Assembly: GCA_003151515.1 (NCBI GenBank)
Contig: PLXS01000010.1
Coordinates: 103,726-167,725 of the forward strand
Direction: 5' to 3'
DNA from: Opitutaceae bacterium
Lineage (GTDB): Bacteria; Verrucomicrobiota; Verrucomicrobiia; Opitutales; Opitutaceae
Length of the DNA: 64,000 bases
The notes beneath the pieces were generated by a model. That model was not told where the DNA came from. It was given only the letters and a program-made list of their open reading frames with translations, and did not search any database. Each line of letters starts with the position of its first letter. Position 1 is the first letter of the stretch. Below are positions 7,017 through 16,015 of this stretch, piece after piece. Position numbers and translations under genes: made by a program.

Positions 7017-9248
7017 TCACTCATTGCCCAGCTCGAATGACCCCGTGAGGCGGATGTCCGCGGAGGAGGATCCGACCAGGACGTCGAACGAGCCCGGCTC
7101 GGCGACCCAGCCGTTCCTCGACGGATCGAAGTACGACATCGCCCCCTGGTCCAGGTCCACGGCCACGCGGCGGGACTCTCCCGGGGCCAGCTCGACCCTG
7201 CAGAAGCCCTTCAGCTCCTTTTGCGGCCGGTCCACGCTCGAGCGCGCCTGGTGGAGGTAGACCTGCACGACCTCAGCGCCCGCGCGCGCGCCGCTGTTGC
7301 GCACCGTAAGGGCCACCTGGACCGTTCCCCCCTTCGCGACCCTTGCCGGGCCGACCGAGAGGTCGCCGTAGCTGAACGTCGTGTACGAGAGGCCGTGGCC
7401 GAAGGGGAAGAGCGGCTGGACGCCGCGTTTCTCAAAGCCGCGGTATCCCACGTAGATGCCCTCGGAGTACGCCACGTGGAGGTTCTCTCCGGGGTAGCTT
7501 CCGTAGGCCGTCGCGTCCTCGAGGCGCACGGGGAAGGTGACCGGCGTCTTGCCCGACGGGTTCTGCAGGCCGAGCAGGATGTCGGCGATGGCGTGGCCCT
7601 CCTCCTGGCCGCCGTACCACGCGCATACGACGGCGGGGACGCGCTCGACCCACCTTGTCATCGTGACCGGCGCACCGGCGACGATCACGACGACGACTCT
7701 CGGGTTAGCCGCGGCCACCGCCTCAATGAGCGCGTCCTGGTTTGCCGGAAGGTCCATCGAGGTGCGGTCGAACCCCTCGGACTCGATCTTGCTCGAGTTG
7801 CCGACAACCACGACCGCGGCGTCGCAGCTTGCGGCGAGCGCCGCGGCCTCGGCGCGCAGCGACGCGCAGGCCTCGGGCGTCTGAGCGGCGGCGTCCTCGC
7901 CCTGCATGGCCGCCCCAAGGGCGTAGCGCACCTGTACCTGCGGGCCGGCCGCCTCCCGGATTCCGTCCAGCGCCGTGACGACGTAGCTCGACGTGACGAA
8001 CGAGCTGCCCCCCCCGCCCGTGCGGGCGACCGCCGCGCTGGGGCCGATGACGGCCAGCGAGCGCACGCCGGGGCCGCCCAGGGGAAGCAGCCCGCCGGCA
8101 TTCTTGAGCAGGACCACGCCCTCGGTCGCGGCACGCCGGGCGACGGCGCGCTGCTCCTGGGTGTCGATGGCGCCGCCGCGGTGCGGCGCGTCGAACAGGC
8201 CGGCGCTGAACATGACCCTGAGCAGGCGGCGCACCGAGTCGTCCACGGCCTCCTGCTTCACCTGCCCGGCGGCGACCGCCGCGAGCACCTTGCCCGCCTC
8301 GAGCCAGCCGGCGCCGTTGCCGTCCTTCTGGGCCTGGGGCTGCGCGAGCCATGAGCGCATCGGCTCGCCCCCCGGCATCTCCAGGTTCATCCCAGCGTTG
8401 ATGGTGCCCGCTGTACTGTACGTGCTGCCCCAGTCCGATATCACGAAGCCCTTGAAGCCCCAGGCCCTCTGAAGGGTTTCCGTGAGCAGGTGGCGGTTCG
8501 CCGCGCACGACTGCCCGTTCACCTTGTTGTACGCGGACATGACCGCCCAGGCGCCGGCCTCCTGCACGGCCGCCTTGAACGCCGGGAAGTAGATCTCGTT
8601 CAGTGCGCGCTCGTCCACCTTCTCGTCGATGCGGTGCCTCTCGAACTCCTGGTTGTTCGCAGCGAAATGCTTGACCGCCGGTATCACGCCCTCGGCCTGC
8701 ACCGCCCTGACCCACGCCACGGCCAGGCGGGCGGCCAGGTACGGGTCCTCTCCAAATCCCTCGAAATTCCTTCCCCAGAGCGGCACGCGGTTGATGTTGA
8801 CCGTGGGCCCGAGGATCATGTCGCGGCCCAGGGCCTTCACCTCCTGCGCGATCGCCCTGCCCTGCCTGCCCGCAAGCTCAACGTCCCAGCTCGAGGCGAG
8901 CGTTATGCCCGCGGGGAAGGCGGTCGAGGCGAACTTGGCCTTGGGGTCGTTCGTCACCGCCGATGGCCCGGACCAGTTGCGCACCCCGGCGGGGCCGTCG
9001 GCCATCCTGATCTCCGGGATGCCGAGCCTTGCGACGGGCTGGCTTTCCATCCACCCGGAGCCCGCCAGCATGCCCGCCTTCTCCTGCGGGGTCATCCGGC
9101 CCAGCAGGTCGGACACGCGGTCCTCCACGGGGCGGGACGGGTCCCGGTAGGGGGCCGCCTTAAGGTCGGCGGACTGCTGCGCGGATAGCTGGGGCGATGT
9201 GAACGGGAGGGCGGCCATAAGTGCGAGCGGCGCGATGACTCGTTTCAT
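7017..9248 (-). CDS. Secreted glycoside hydrolase family 3 (beta-glucosidase-like)
   Basis: The start M-K-R-V-I-A at 9248 gives a 743-residue protein with a signal peptide ending near L-S-A-Q-Q. The GH3 N-terminal barrel carries the KHFAANN and 'VMSAYNKVNG' segments and the nucleophile D272 in VISDWGS. The alpha/beta sandwich domain follows ('LLKNAGGLLPL'), then a fibronectin type III-like domain from about residue 640. Such enzymes remove terminal beta-linked glucose, xylose or similar sugars in the periplasm. A sugar transporter is transcribed divergently, followed by a GH2 enzyme, so this is probably a saccharide-use locus. A shared 15-bp palindrome lies in the promoter region. Confidence 0.92.
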   Translation of the reverse strand: MKRVIAPLALMAALPFTSPQLSAQQSADLKAAPYRDPSRPVEDRVSDLLGRMTPQEKAGMLAGSGWMESQPVARLGIPEIRMADGPAGVRNWSGPSAVTNDPKAKFASTAFPAGITLASSWDVELAGRQGRAIAQEVKALGRDMILGPTVNINRVPLWGRNFEGFGEDPYLAARLAVAWVRAVQAEGVIPAVKHFAANNQEFERHRIDEKVDERALNEIYFPAFKAAVQEAGAWAVMSAYNKVNGQSCAANRHLLTETLQRAWGFKGFVISDWGSTYSTAGTINAGMNLEMPGGEPMRSWLAQPQAQKDGNGAGWLEAGKVLAAVAAGQVKQEAVDDSVRRLLRVMFSAGLFDAPHRGGAIDTQEQRAVARRAATEGVVLLKNAGGLLPLGGPGVRSLAVIGPSAAVARTGGGGSSFVTSSYVVTALDGIREAAGPQVQVRYALGAAMQGEDAAAQTPEACASLRAEAAALAASCDAAVVVVGNSSKIESEGFDRTSMDLPANQDALIEAVAAANPRVVVVIVAGAPVTMTRWVERVPAVVCAWYGGQEEGHAIADILLGLQNPSGKTPVTFPVRLEDATAYGSYPGENLHVAYSEGIYVGYRGFEKRGVQPLFPFGHGLSYTTFSYGDLSVGPARVAKGGTVQVALTVRNSGARAGAEVVQVYLHQARSSVDRPQKELKGFCRVELAPGESRRVAVDLDQGAMSYFDPSRNGWVAEPGSFDVLVGSSSADIRLTGSFELGNE

Positions 9249-9384
9249 GATTGGACGGGGCTGCCTTCCATGGGGTTGCGGACGCACGGAAGGCGGCAGC
9301 GTGCGCCAAAATGAAATAGGCGGCGCGCAGAGCCGAGAACAATCTGTCGCGCAAGGACACTGAGAAGTCCCGCTGATTCCGGCC

Positions 9385-9399
9385 AAAACCGACGGTTTT
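9385..9399. promoter_or_regulatory. 15-bp palindrome between divergent GH3 and sugar transporter genes
   Basis: AAAACCG-A-CGGTTTT is a perfect 7-1-7 inverted repeat in the 215-base divergent promoter region. Its size and symmetry resemble operators of LacI-family sugar regulators. No regulator gene is adjacent, so the binding protein is unknown. Confidence 0.5.
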
Positions 9400-9463
9400 C
9401 CCGGCAAAGCTTCTCCCAGATCGGAAGTTGACGCGCCCCGCCAAATCTCGGGGAGTGGGAGCC

Positions 9464-10882
9464 ATGGCAATCCCGACCAGCCCCGCCACCCCGAGCCATT
9501 CCCGCCAGACGTACCGCGGCCCCTTCGCCGTGATGACGGTCCTCTTCTTCATGTGGGGGTTCATGACCGTGTGGAACGACATCCTGATCCCGCGTTTCAA
9601 GGAGGCGTTCGAGCTCGATTATTTCCGGGCGATGCTCGTGCAGTTCGCCTTCTTCGGGGCCTATGCCGCAGGCGCCCTGGCCTACTACATCGTCTCGATG
9701 GTGTCCGGCGACCCGATAAACCGCATCGGCTACAAGAACGGCGTCATCATCGGGCTCGTGGCCTCCGCGGTCGGCAGCGCGCTCTTCTACCCGGCGGCGG
9801 TCATGACCTCGTACCCCTTCTTCCTGTGCGCCCTGTTCATCGTGGGCCTGGGCTTCGCCATGCTCCAGATCGCGGCCAACCCCTACGTGACGATTCTGGG
9901 GCCCGAGCGCACGGCCTCGAGCCGGCTCAACCTGTCTCAGGCGTTCAACTCCTTCGGCACAACGATCGGCCCGATAATCGGCGGCTGGATGATATTCAGC
10001 CTGTTCAACAGGCCCGGAGCGAACGGCGCCGATTCGGTGAAGGTCCCCTACCTGTGCTTCGCCGCCGTGTTCGTCCTCCTGGCCGTCGCCTTCAAGGCCG
10101 CCCACCTGCCCGACTTCGCAAACCCCGAGCGGGTGGGACGCGACCTGGGCGCGCTCAGGTACCCCCACACCGTGCTGGGGATGCTCGCGATCTTCATGTA
10201 CGTGGGCGGGGAGGTCTCGGTGGGCAGCGCGGTCATCAATTTCCTGGGCACGCCCAAGATGGGGGGCATACCCCATGAGGCCGCGAGCAAGTATCTGGCC
10301 TTCTTCTGGGGTGGACTGATGATCGGGCGCTTCATGGGCGCCATCGCCATGAGCGAGCTGCGGGGCTGGCTCAGAAACCTGCTTGTCGTGTGCGTGCCGG
10401 TCGCCGCGACCGGGGTCGTCGCCTACTACGCCGGCGTGCCGCCCGCGAGGCACTACGGCGTGTACCTCGTGCTTCTGCTCGTCGCCTTCTTCGCCGTTTC
10501 CGCGAGCCCCAACCGGATGCTCACCCTGTTCGGGATCATAAACATCGCACTTCTTGCGGCGGGCATGTTCGCCTCGCGCGGTCTCGCGATGTGGTCCGTC
10601 CTGGGGATCGGGCTGTTCTGCTCGGTCATGTGGTCCAACATCTTCTCGCTCGCGATCGAGGGCCTGGGGGCCCTGAAGAGCCAGGCGTCGTCGCTCCTCG
10701 TCATGGCGATCCTCGGCGGCGCCGTTCTGCCGCCGCTGCAGGGCGCCCTGGCGGACCGCTTCGGCATCCAGCACTCGTTCGTGGTCCCGATGGTGGCGTT
10801 CGCCTACGTCGCGTTCTACGGCGCCTACGGGTACCGGGCCGGCCGGGCGACGGACGCCCCTCCGCCGCCAATACCCGCGTGA
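9464..10882 (+). CDS. Sugar:proton symporter, MFS (FucP/GluP-like)
   Basis: The start at 9464 follows a purine-rich ribosome site and gives 472 residues. The protein has about 12 membrane helices. Segments 'MWGFMTVWNDILIP' and 'LGFAMLQIAANPYV', with 'NLSQAFNSFGTTIGPIIGG', are typical of the FucP/glucose-galactose transporter group of the major facilitator superfamily, whose Asn/Gln residues contact sugar. The likely role is import of a monosaccharide released by the neighbouring GH3 and GH2 enzymes; the exact sugar cannot be told. The GH2 gene follows after 13 bases, so the two are probably one transcript. Confidence 0.88.
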   Translation: MAIPTSPATPSHSRQTYRGPFAVMTVLFFMWGFMTVWNDILIPRFKEAFELDYFRAMLVQFAFFGAYAAGALAYYIVSMVSGDPINRIGYKNGVIIGLVASAVGSALFYPAAVMTSYPFFLCALFIVGLGFAMLQIAANPYVTILGPERTASSRLNLSQAFNSFGTTIGPIIGGWMIFSLFNRPGANGADSVKVPYLCFAAVFVLLAVAFKAAHLPDFANPERVGRDLGALRYPHTVLGMLAIFMYVGGEVSVGSAVINFLGTPKMGGIPHEAASKYLAFFWGGLMIGRFMGAIAMSELRGWLRNLLVVCVPVAATGVVAYYAGVPPARHYGVYLVLLLVAFFAVSASPNRMLTLFGIINIALLAAGMFASRGLAMWSVLGIGLFCSVMWSNIFSLAIEGLGALKSQASSLLVMAILGGAVLPPLQGALADRFGIQHSFVVPMVAFAYVAFYGAYGYRAGRATDAPPPPIPA

Positions 10883-10895
10883 CCGCCTTATCACC

Positions 10896-13607
10896 ATGAA
10901 ACCTCTCCTTTCCCATGTCCGGGCCCTTGGCCTGGCAGTGTTCGCGGCCGCGGCCGCCTCCTTTACCGCAGAGGCCCGGGGCGGGCCGCCCGCCGCCATG
11001 CCGGGCCCGGTCGAGGTGGGCGGCTGGCAGCTGAGCGATGCGGCGCGGATCACCGAGCCCGGCGACTCCCTGTCCCAGGCCTCGTACGTCCCGACGGGCT
11101 GGCACCGCGCCACGGTGCCAGGGACCGTGCTTACGTCGCTCGTGGACGACGGCGTCTACCCGGAGCCGCTCTACGGGGAGAACAACCGGCCGGACAGGAT
11201 CCCGGACAGCCTGTGCCGCACGTCCTACTGGTACCGGGCGCAGGTGGCCGTGCCCGCGGACTATGCGGGGCGCCAGGTGTGGCTCAACTTCGAGGGGATC
11301 AACTACGTGGCCGAGGTCTGGGTGAACGGCCAGCGGGTCGGCGAGGTCAAGGGCGCCTTCTCCCGCGGAACCTTCAATGTCACGCCGGTCTTGGCCGCGG
11401 GCCGTGATGCGACCATCGCCGTCCACGTGTTCCCGCAGCCCAACCCGGGCTACACGCACGAGAAGACGGTCTACTCCGGCACCGGAAGCAACGGGGGCAA
11501 CAGCGCGCTCGATGGCCCGACCTTCCTGTGCAGCATCGGCTGGGACTGGATTCCGGGCATCCGCGACCGGGACACCGGGATCTGGCAGAAGGTGACCCTC
11601 TCCTCGACCGGCCCCGTGGCCATCCGGGACCCCTACGTCGTCTCGGACCTGCCCCTTCCGCGCACGGACTCCGCCGACCTGACGCTCGAGGCGACCGTCC
11701 GAAACGTGACCGCCGAACCGCAGTCGGGCTTCCTTGTCGGCCGGTGCGGGGGCATCTCTTTCCGGGAGCCGGTCAGCCTGCGGCCCAACGAGGCGCGCTT
11801 GGTCAGGCTCTCCCCCGCCGGCACGCCCCAGCTGCACGTGCTCAATCCCCGGCTCTGGTGGCCCAACGGTTACGGCGCCCAGGAGCTCTACACGCTCAGC
11901 CTCAGGTTCGAGACGGACTCGGGCGTGTCCGACTCCGCCGACGTGACCTTCGGCATCCGCAAGATCACCTACCATGTCCCGGGCAGCGAGAACCTGACCC
12001 TGTCCGTGAACGGAGTCCCCGTCATGGCCAAGGGCGGGGACTGGGGCATGGACGAGGCGATGAAGCGCATCCCGCGGTCCCGCCTGGAGGCGCAGATCCG
12101 GATGCACCAGCTCGCCAACTACACGATGATCCGCAACTGGGTCGGGCAGAGCACGGGCGAGGACTTCTACGAGCTGTGCGACAAGTACGGGATCCTCCTC
12201 TGGGACGAGTTCTTCCAGCCGAACCCCTTCGACGGGCCGGACCCGGAGGACACGGGCCTGTATATGGCGAACGTGCGCGAGAAGATCCTGAGGTTCCGCC
12301 AGCACCCGTCCATCGCCCTCTGGTGCGCGCGCAACGAGGGCTTCGCCCCGCCGGTGATCGACAAGGCGATCCAGGAGCAGATGGGCGAGCTGGACCCCAC
12401 CAGGCTCTACCAGCCGAGCTCCACGTCGGGCAGGGGCGTCAACTCCGGCGGGCCGTACTTCTACCGGCCTCCGCGCCAGTACTACGTCTTCAAGGAGGCG
12501 TTCAAGACCGAGGTCGGGAGCGTCTCGGTGCCCACGCTCGAGGCCGTCCGCGCGATGATGCCCCAGCGGGACTGGGAGAGCATCAACGACGACTGGGCGG
12601 AGCACGACCTGTGCCGCGGCGCCCAGGACGGGCTGCGCTACCCGGCGGTGCTGGCCTCGCGCTTCGGGGAGCTCGTCAACCTACCCGACTTCGTCCGGAA
12701 GGCCCAGCTCGCCAACTTCGAGGCCTTCCGCGCCATGTACGAGGGGCGAAACGCCAAGCTCTTCCACCCCTGCACGGGCGTGCTCACCTGGATGAGCAAC
12801 CCCGCGCAGCCAAGCTTCGTCTGGCAGCTGTACAGCTACGACCTCGAGCCCAACTCGTCCCTCTTCGCGTCCCGCCTCGCCTGCGAGCCGGTGCACATCC
12901 AGATGAACGAGGACGACTGGCACGTGATGGTGGTCAACAACCTGCCGACGCCCCTGAAGGGAGCGCGGGCGACCATCTTGGTCGTGAACCTGGACGGCAC
13001 GGTCAACTCCCGCGGCGAGGCCTCACTGACGGCCGCGCCCTGCGCCGCGACGGACATCGGGGCTGTCGCGTGGAAGCCGGGCCTCTCCCCCGTCCATTTC
13101 GTGAGGCTCGAGCTGCGCGACTCCCAGAATAGGCTCGTCTCCGAGAACTTCTACTGGCGGTCGCTTCCCGAGCATCCGGACGATTTCCAGGACCTGAACA
13201 GGCTCAAGGAAGTCACCCTCGACGCCAGCGTGGCCAGGCACGACGCGGGCGGGCTCTGCCTGCTCGAGTTGACCCTGGCCAATCCGACGAAGGGCGTGGC
13301 GCTCATGGCCCACGTCCAGCTCCGGGGCGCGCGCTCGGGCCAGCGCATCCTTCCCGTCTACTACACGGGCAACTACGTGTCGCTGCTGCCCGGCGAGAGC
13401 AGGTCGGTCGGCATCGAGGCCTCCCAGGCCGACCTGAAGGGCGACGACCCGCTGGTCGTCGTCGACGGCTGGAACACGACCGTCGCGGCCCGGCCGGCCC
13501 AGGCAAACGGGGCGGCCGTCGCCCCGAACACGGACGCCATGGTCGACCCATCGGCGCCGCACACGTTCAGGTACGTGCATTTGAAGGTGCCCGGAGGCGA
13601 GGACTGA
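10896..13607 (+). CDS. Secreted glycoside hydrolase family 2 (beta-mannosidase/exo-glucosaminidase-like)
   Basis: The 903-residue protein has a signal peptide ending near F-T-A-E-A-R. Next come a sugar-binding jelly roll (W-Y-R-A-Q, 'LNFEGINYVAEVWVNGQ'), an immunoglobulin-like domain, the catalytic barrel and further beta domains. The acid/base is likely E481 in WCARNEG, and the nucleophile likely E539 in KTEVGSVSVP; both sit where GH2 members of the CsxA/endo-mannosidase branch have them. These enzymes hydrolyse beta-mannosides or chitosan-type sugars; the choice between them is open. It follows the sugar symporter and is probably co-transcribed with it. Confidence 0.87.
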   Translation: MKPLLSHVRALGLAVFAAAAASFTAEARGGPPAAMPGPVEVGGWQLSDAARITEPGDSLSQASYVPTGWHRATVPGTVLTSLVDDGVYPEPLYGENNRPDRIPDSLCRTSYWYRAQVAVPADYAGRQVWLNFEGINYVAEVWVNGQRVGEVKGAFSRGTFNVTPVLAAGRDATIAVHVFPQPNPGYTHEKTVYSGTGSNGGNSALDGPTFLCSIGWDWIPGIRDRDTGIWQKVTLSSTGPVAIRDPYVVSDLPLPRTDSADLTLEATVRNVTAEPQSGFLVGRCGGISFREPVSLRPNEARLVRLSPAGTPQLHVLNPRLWWPNGYGAQELYTLSLRFETDSGVSDSADVTFGIRKITYHVPGSENLTLSVNGVPVMAKGGDWGMDEAMKRIPRSRLEAQIRMHQLANYTMIRNWVGQSTGEDFYELCDKYGILLWDEFFQPNPFDGPDPEDTGLYMANVREKILRFRQHPSIALWCARNEGFAPPVIDKAIQEQMGELDPTRLYQPSSTSGRGVNSGGPYFYRPPRQYYVFKEAFKTEVGSVSVPTLEAVRAMMPQRDWESINDDWAEHDLCRGAQDGLRYPAVLASRFGELVNLPDFVRKAQLANFEAFRAMYEGRNAKLFHPCTGVLTWMSNPAQPSFVWQLYSYDLEPNSSLFASRLACEPVHIQMNEDDWHVMVVNNLPTPLKGARATILVVNLDGTVNSRGEASLTAAPCAATDIGAVAWKPGLSPVHFVRLELRDSQNRLVSENFYWRSLPEHPDDFQDLNRLKEVTLDASVARHDAGGLCLLELTLANPTKGVALMAHVQLRGARSGQRILPVYYTGNYVSLLPGESRSVGIEASQADLKGDDPLVVVDGWNTTVAARPAQANGAAVAPNTDAMVDPSAPHTFRYVHLKVPGGED

Positions 13608-13692
13608 CCGCGAAAGGCGCCAGCCAGCCCGGGCGCCGCCAAAAAGTTTGTGAAAGGCGCAAGCCTTGGCACCCTTTGGGCCCGCATCATTC

Positions 13693-15417
13693 ATGAATGT
13701 CCGAGGAGTCCTTGAGCGCTACCAGCATCTTCCCAGGCGCACGCGCGCCGTCCTCCTGACGTGCCTGTATGGCCTCGCGGCGGGCTTTGCTGCGGTGGTC
13801 TTCCAGCTCGCGATGAACGGGGTCTACCAGCGGGGCATCGTCGCCCTGTCGCACAGGTCATTCACCACATTCCTCATAGGCAGCTTCCTCGTGATCACCG
13901 CCGCCTCCCTGACCGTGGGCTGGCTTCTGAGCTCCTTCTGCCCCGAGGCGGCGGGCAGCGGCATTCCGCAGCTCAAGGCGGCGTTCTGGAAGGACTTCGG
14001 CTTCGTCCCATGGAACGTCGTCTGGGTGAAATTCATCGCGGGCGTCGTGAGCATCGGCGGAGGCTGCAGCCTGGGGAGGGAGGGGCCGTCGGTGCAGCTG
14101 GCCGGCGCCCTCGCCTCGAACCTGAGCGGGCTGGCCGGCGAGCCCAAGCAGAACCGGCGCTTCGGCGCCGCGGCGGGCGCCGCCGCGGGCCTCGCAGCCG
14201 CATTCAACACGCCCATGGCCGCCATCGCGTTCGTCCTTGAGGAGATCATCGGCGACCTGAACAGCCGCTACATGGGAGGCCTGCTGCTGGCGTCGGTCCT
14301 CGGCGCCTTCATGGTGCACGGGATCATAGGGAGCCAGCCGTCCTTCCTGATTCCCCACGTGGAGAGCCCGACATGGATCGGATACGTGTTCACCCCGCTG
14401 GTGGCGGCGCTCGCCGCGCTGGCCGGCGTGTATTTCCAAAGGGCCTCGATCGGACTGCGCGGCCAGTGCAAGCGCAGGCGCTTCCTGCCCGCTTGGGCCC
14501 TGCCCGTCCTGGGCGGGCTGATCACATGGGGCCTCGGGGTCCTCGTGTTCCGCCGAACGGGCAGGCTCGGGGTGTTCGCCCTGGGGTATGGCGACCTGTC
14601 CGACGCGCTGGCGGGCGGCATCGGCTGGAAGATCGCAGCGATCCTGCTTGCGGCGAAGTTCATAGCCACGTTCACGTGCTACGGCTTCGGCGGCTGCGGG
14701 GGCATCTTCTCGCCCACCCTCTTTTTCGGCGGGATGGTCGGGGTGGTTGTCGCCGGGCTTGTCGGATTGTATTCGCACATGCCGCAGGCCGACCTCCTCA
14801 CGCTCGCGGTCGTGGGCATGAGCGCCACCCTCGGAGCGGTGGTTCGGGCCCCCGTGACCGGAGTCCTCATCGTGTTCGAGATGACGCACGAGTTCGGGCT
14901 CGTGCCCGCCCTGATGCTGGGCGCCCTGGTAAGCCAGACCATAAGCCGGCGCATGCTCAAGCACAGCTTCTACGACGAGCTCCTGAGGCAGGACGGGGTC
15001 AACCTGGAGCAGGTGCAGCCGCCGCGCGACCTGCGAAGCTGGCAGCAGCTGCCTGCGTCCGCCATCGCGAACTTTGAGCCGACGATCGTGCGCAGCCTCG
15101 CCCCGGTGGACCTCGCGAAGCTGCTCAAGGAGTCGGCGTACGCCCGGTTTCCCGTCGTGGAGGGGGAGCGTCTCGTGGGCGTCCTCGCCAGGGACGAGGC
15201 GCTGCGCGCCCTGAGGGAGGGGGTCGCGCCGAAACTATCGCCCGCTGTGACGGTCCTGCCATCGCACAGCGTGGAGAAGCTCCAGGCCAGGCTCATCGAG
15301 TCGGATGTCGGCATCGTCGTCCTGGTCGACCAGCCCAACGGGAAGGTGCTGGGCCTTGTCACGCTGCACGACATCCTGCGCGCCCAGACGGCCATGGCGA
15401 AGGACAGCGACCCGTGA
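13693..15417 (+). CDS. ClC-family chloride/proton antiporter with CBS domains
   Basis: The 574-residue protein has the ClC signature loops: GSGIP near residue 90, GREGPSVQ near 130 with the gating Glu, and 'GLAAAFNTPMAA' near 170. The following FVLEE keeps the glutamate that conducts protons in CLC-ec1, so antiport rather than channel activity is likely. Residues about 440-574 carry two CBS domains, which often bind adenine nucleotides. I chose the ATG at 13693; a TTG at 13666 in frame is less likely. A decayed isochorismatase gene follows. Confidence 0.9.
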   Translation: MNVRGVLERYQHLPRRTRAVLLTCLYGLAAGFAAVVFQLAMNGVYQRGIVALSHRSFTTFLIGSFLVITAASLTVGWLLSSFCPEAAGSGIPQLKAAFWKDFGFVPWNVVWVKFIAGVVSIGGGCSLGREGPSVQLAGALASNLSGLAGEPKQNRRFGAAAGAAAGLAAAFNTPMAAIAFVLEEIIGDLNSRYMGGLLLASVLGAFMVHGIIGSQPSFLIPHVESPTWIGYVFTPLVAALAALAGVYFQRASIGLRGQCKRRRFLPAWALPVLGGLITWGLGVLVFRRTGRLGVFALGYGDLSDALAGGIGWKIAAILLAAKFIATFTCYGFGGCGGIFSPTLFFGGMVGVVVAGLVGLYSHMPQADLLTLAVVGMSATLGAVVRAPVTGVLIVFEMTHEFGLVPALMLGALVSQTISRRMLKHSFYDELLRQDGVNLEQVQPPRDLRSWQQLPASAIANFEPTIVRSLAPVDLAKLLKESAYARFPVVEGERLVGVLARDEALRALREGVAPKLSPAVTVLPSHSVEKLQARLIESDVGIVVLVDQPNGKVLGLVTLHDILRAQTAMAKDSDP

Positions 15418-15441
15418 GGCGCACCGGCGGGCGCACCAGGC

Positions 15442-15973
15442 ATGAAGACCGCACTCCTCATCATAGAGCTCCAGCGGGGATTCTTCGAGTCGAACCCGGC
15501 CCCGTGAGACGCCGAGGCCGTTATCGGCCGCATCAACCGGCTTGCGGCGCGCGCGCAGCCGCGGGGCCCCGGTCTTCATCCTGCAGCACGAGGGGGAGGA
15601 TCCGGTCCTGGTCCGCGGCTCGCCGGCCTGGGAGCTCGACCCCAGGCTGCGGGCCACGCCCCAAGACACAAGGGTGCGCTAGACGACGACGGACTCGTTC
15701 CTCGGGACCCCGCTGCACGATCTCCTCGCACGGAAGGAAATCGGAGAGGTCGTCGTCTGCGGCTGCGCCTCCGAGTTCCGCATAGACACGACGGTGCGCC
15801 GCGCGGCGTCGCTCGGATTCGCGGTCACGATCGCCGGCGACGCCCACACGACCAACGACCGGCCCAGGATGAGCGCCGAGGCGATCCGGGACCACCACAA
15901 CGAGATCCTCCCGCAGATATCGAGCTTCGGGCCCGCGATCCGGACGGTTCCCTCCGGCACCCTCTGGGCCTAG
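15442..15973 (+). pseudogene. Decayed isochorismatase-family hydrolase
   Basis: Translation from the ATG at 15442 gives 'MKTALLIIELQRGFFES', the normal start of a cysteine-hydrolase (isochorismatase-like) protein, then meets TGA at 15505. Homology resumes at once, shifts frame near 15553 (+1), continues through 'APVFILQHEGED', meets TAG at 15680 and then runs to a normal stop at 15971-15973. The later part keeps the family's TTTDSF, 'VVVCGCASEFRIDTTVRRA' (with the active-site Cys) and 'GDAHTTND' motifs. Two nonsense changes and one frameshift in about 530 bases mean that no full-length product can be made. Confidence 0.85.
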
Positions 15974-16015
15974 CCGGGCCGGCTCGCGCACCCCGCCTGG
16001 CGCGGGGCGGCCGCC

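Noticed and set aside
9245..11113. Long minus-strand open frame (622 codons) across the symporter and GH2 genes
   Set aside because: Arg/Gly/His-rich shadow of GC-rich genes; the plus strand encodes recognisable MFS and GH2 proteins.
10701..12605. Long minus-strand frame (634 codons) inside GH2
   Set aside because: Antisense to a GH2 enzyme with catalytic motifs; composition typical of a shadow frame.
15442..15973. Stop-codon recoding (UGA as Trp or Sec, UAG read-through) in the isochorismatase gene
   Set aside because: A frameshift is also present, and other genes in the window use TGA and TAG as normal stops.
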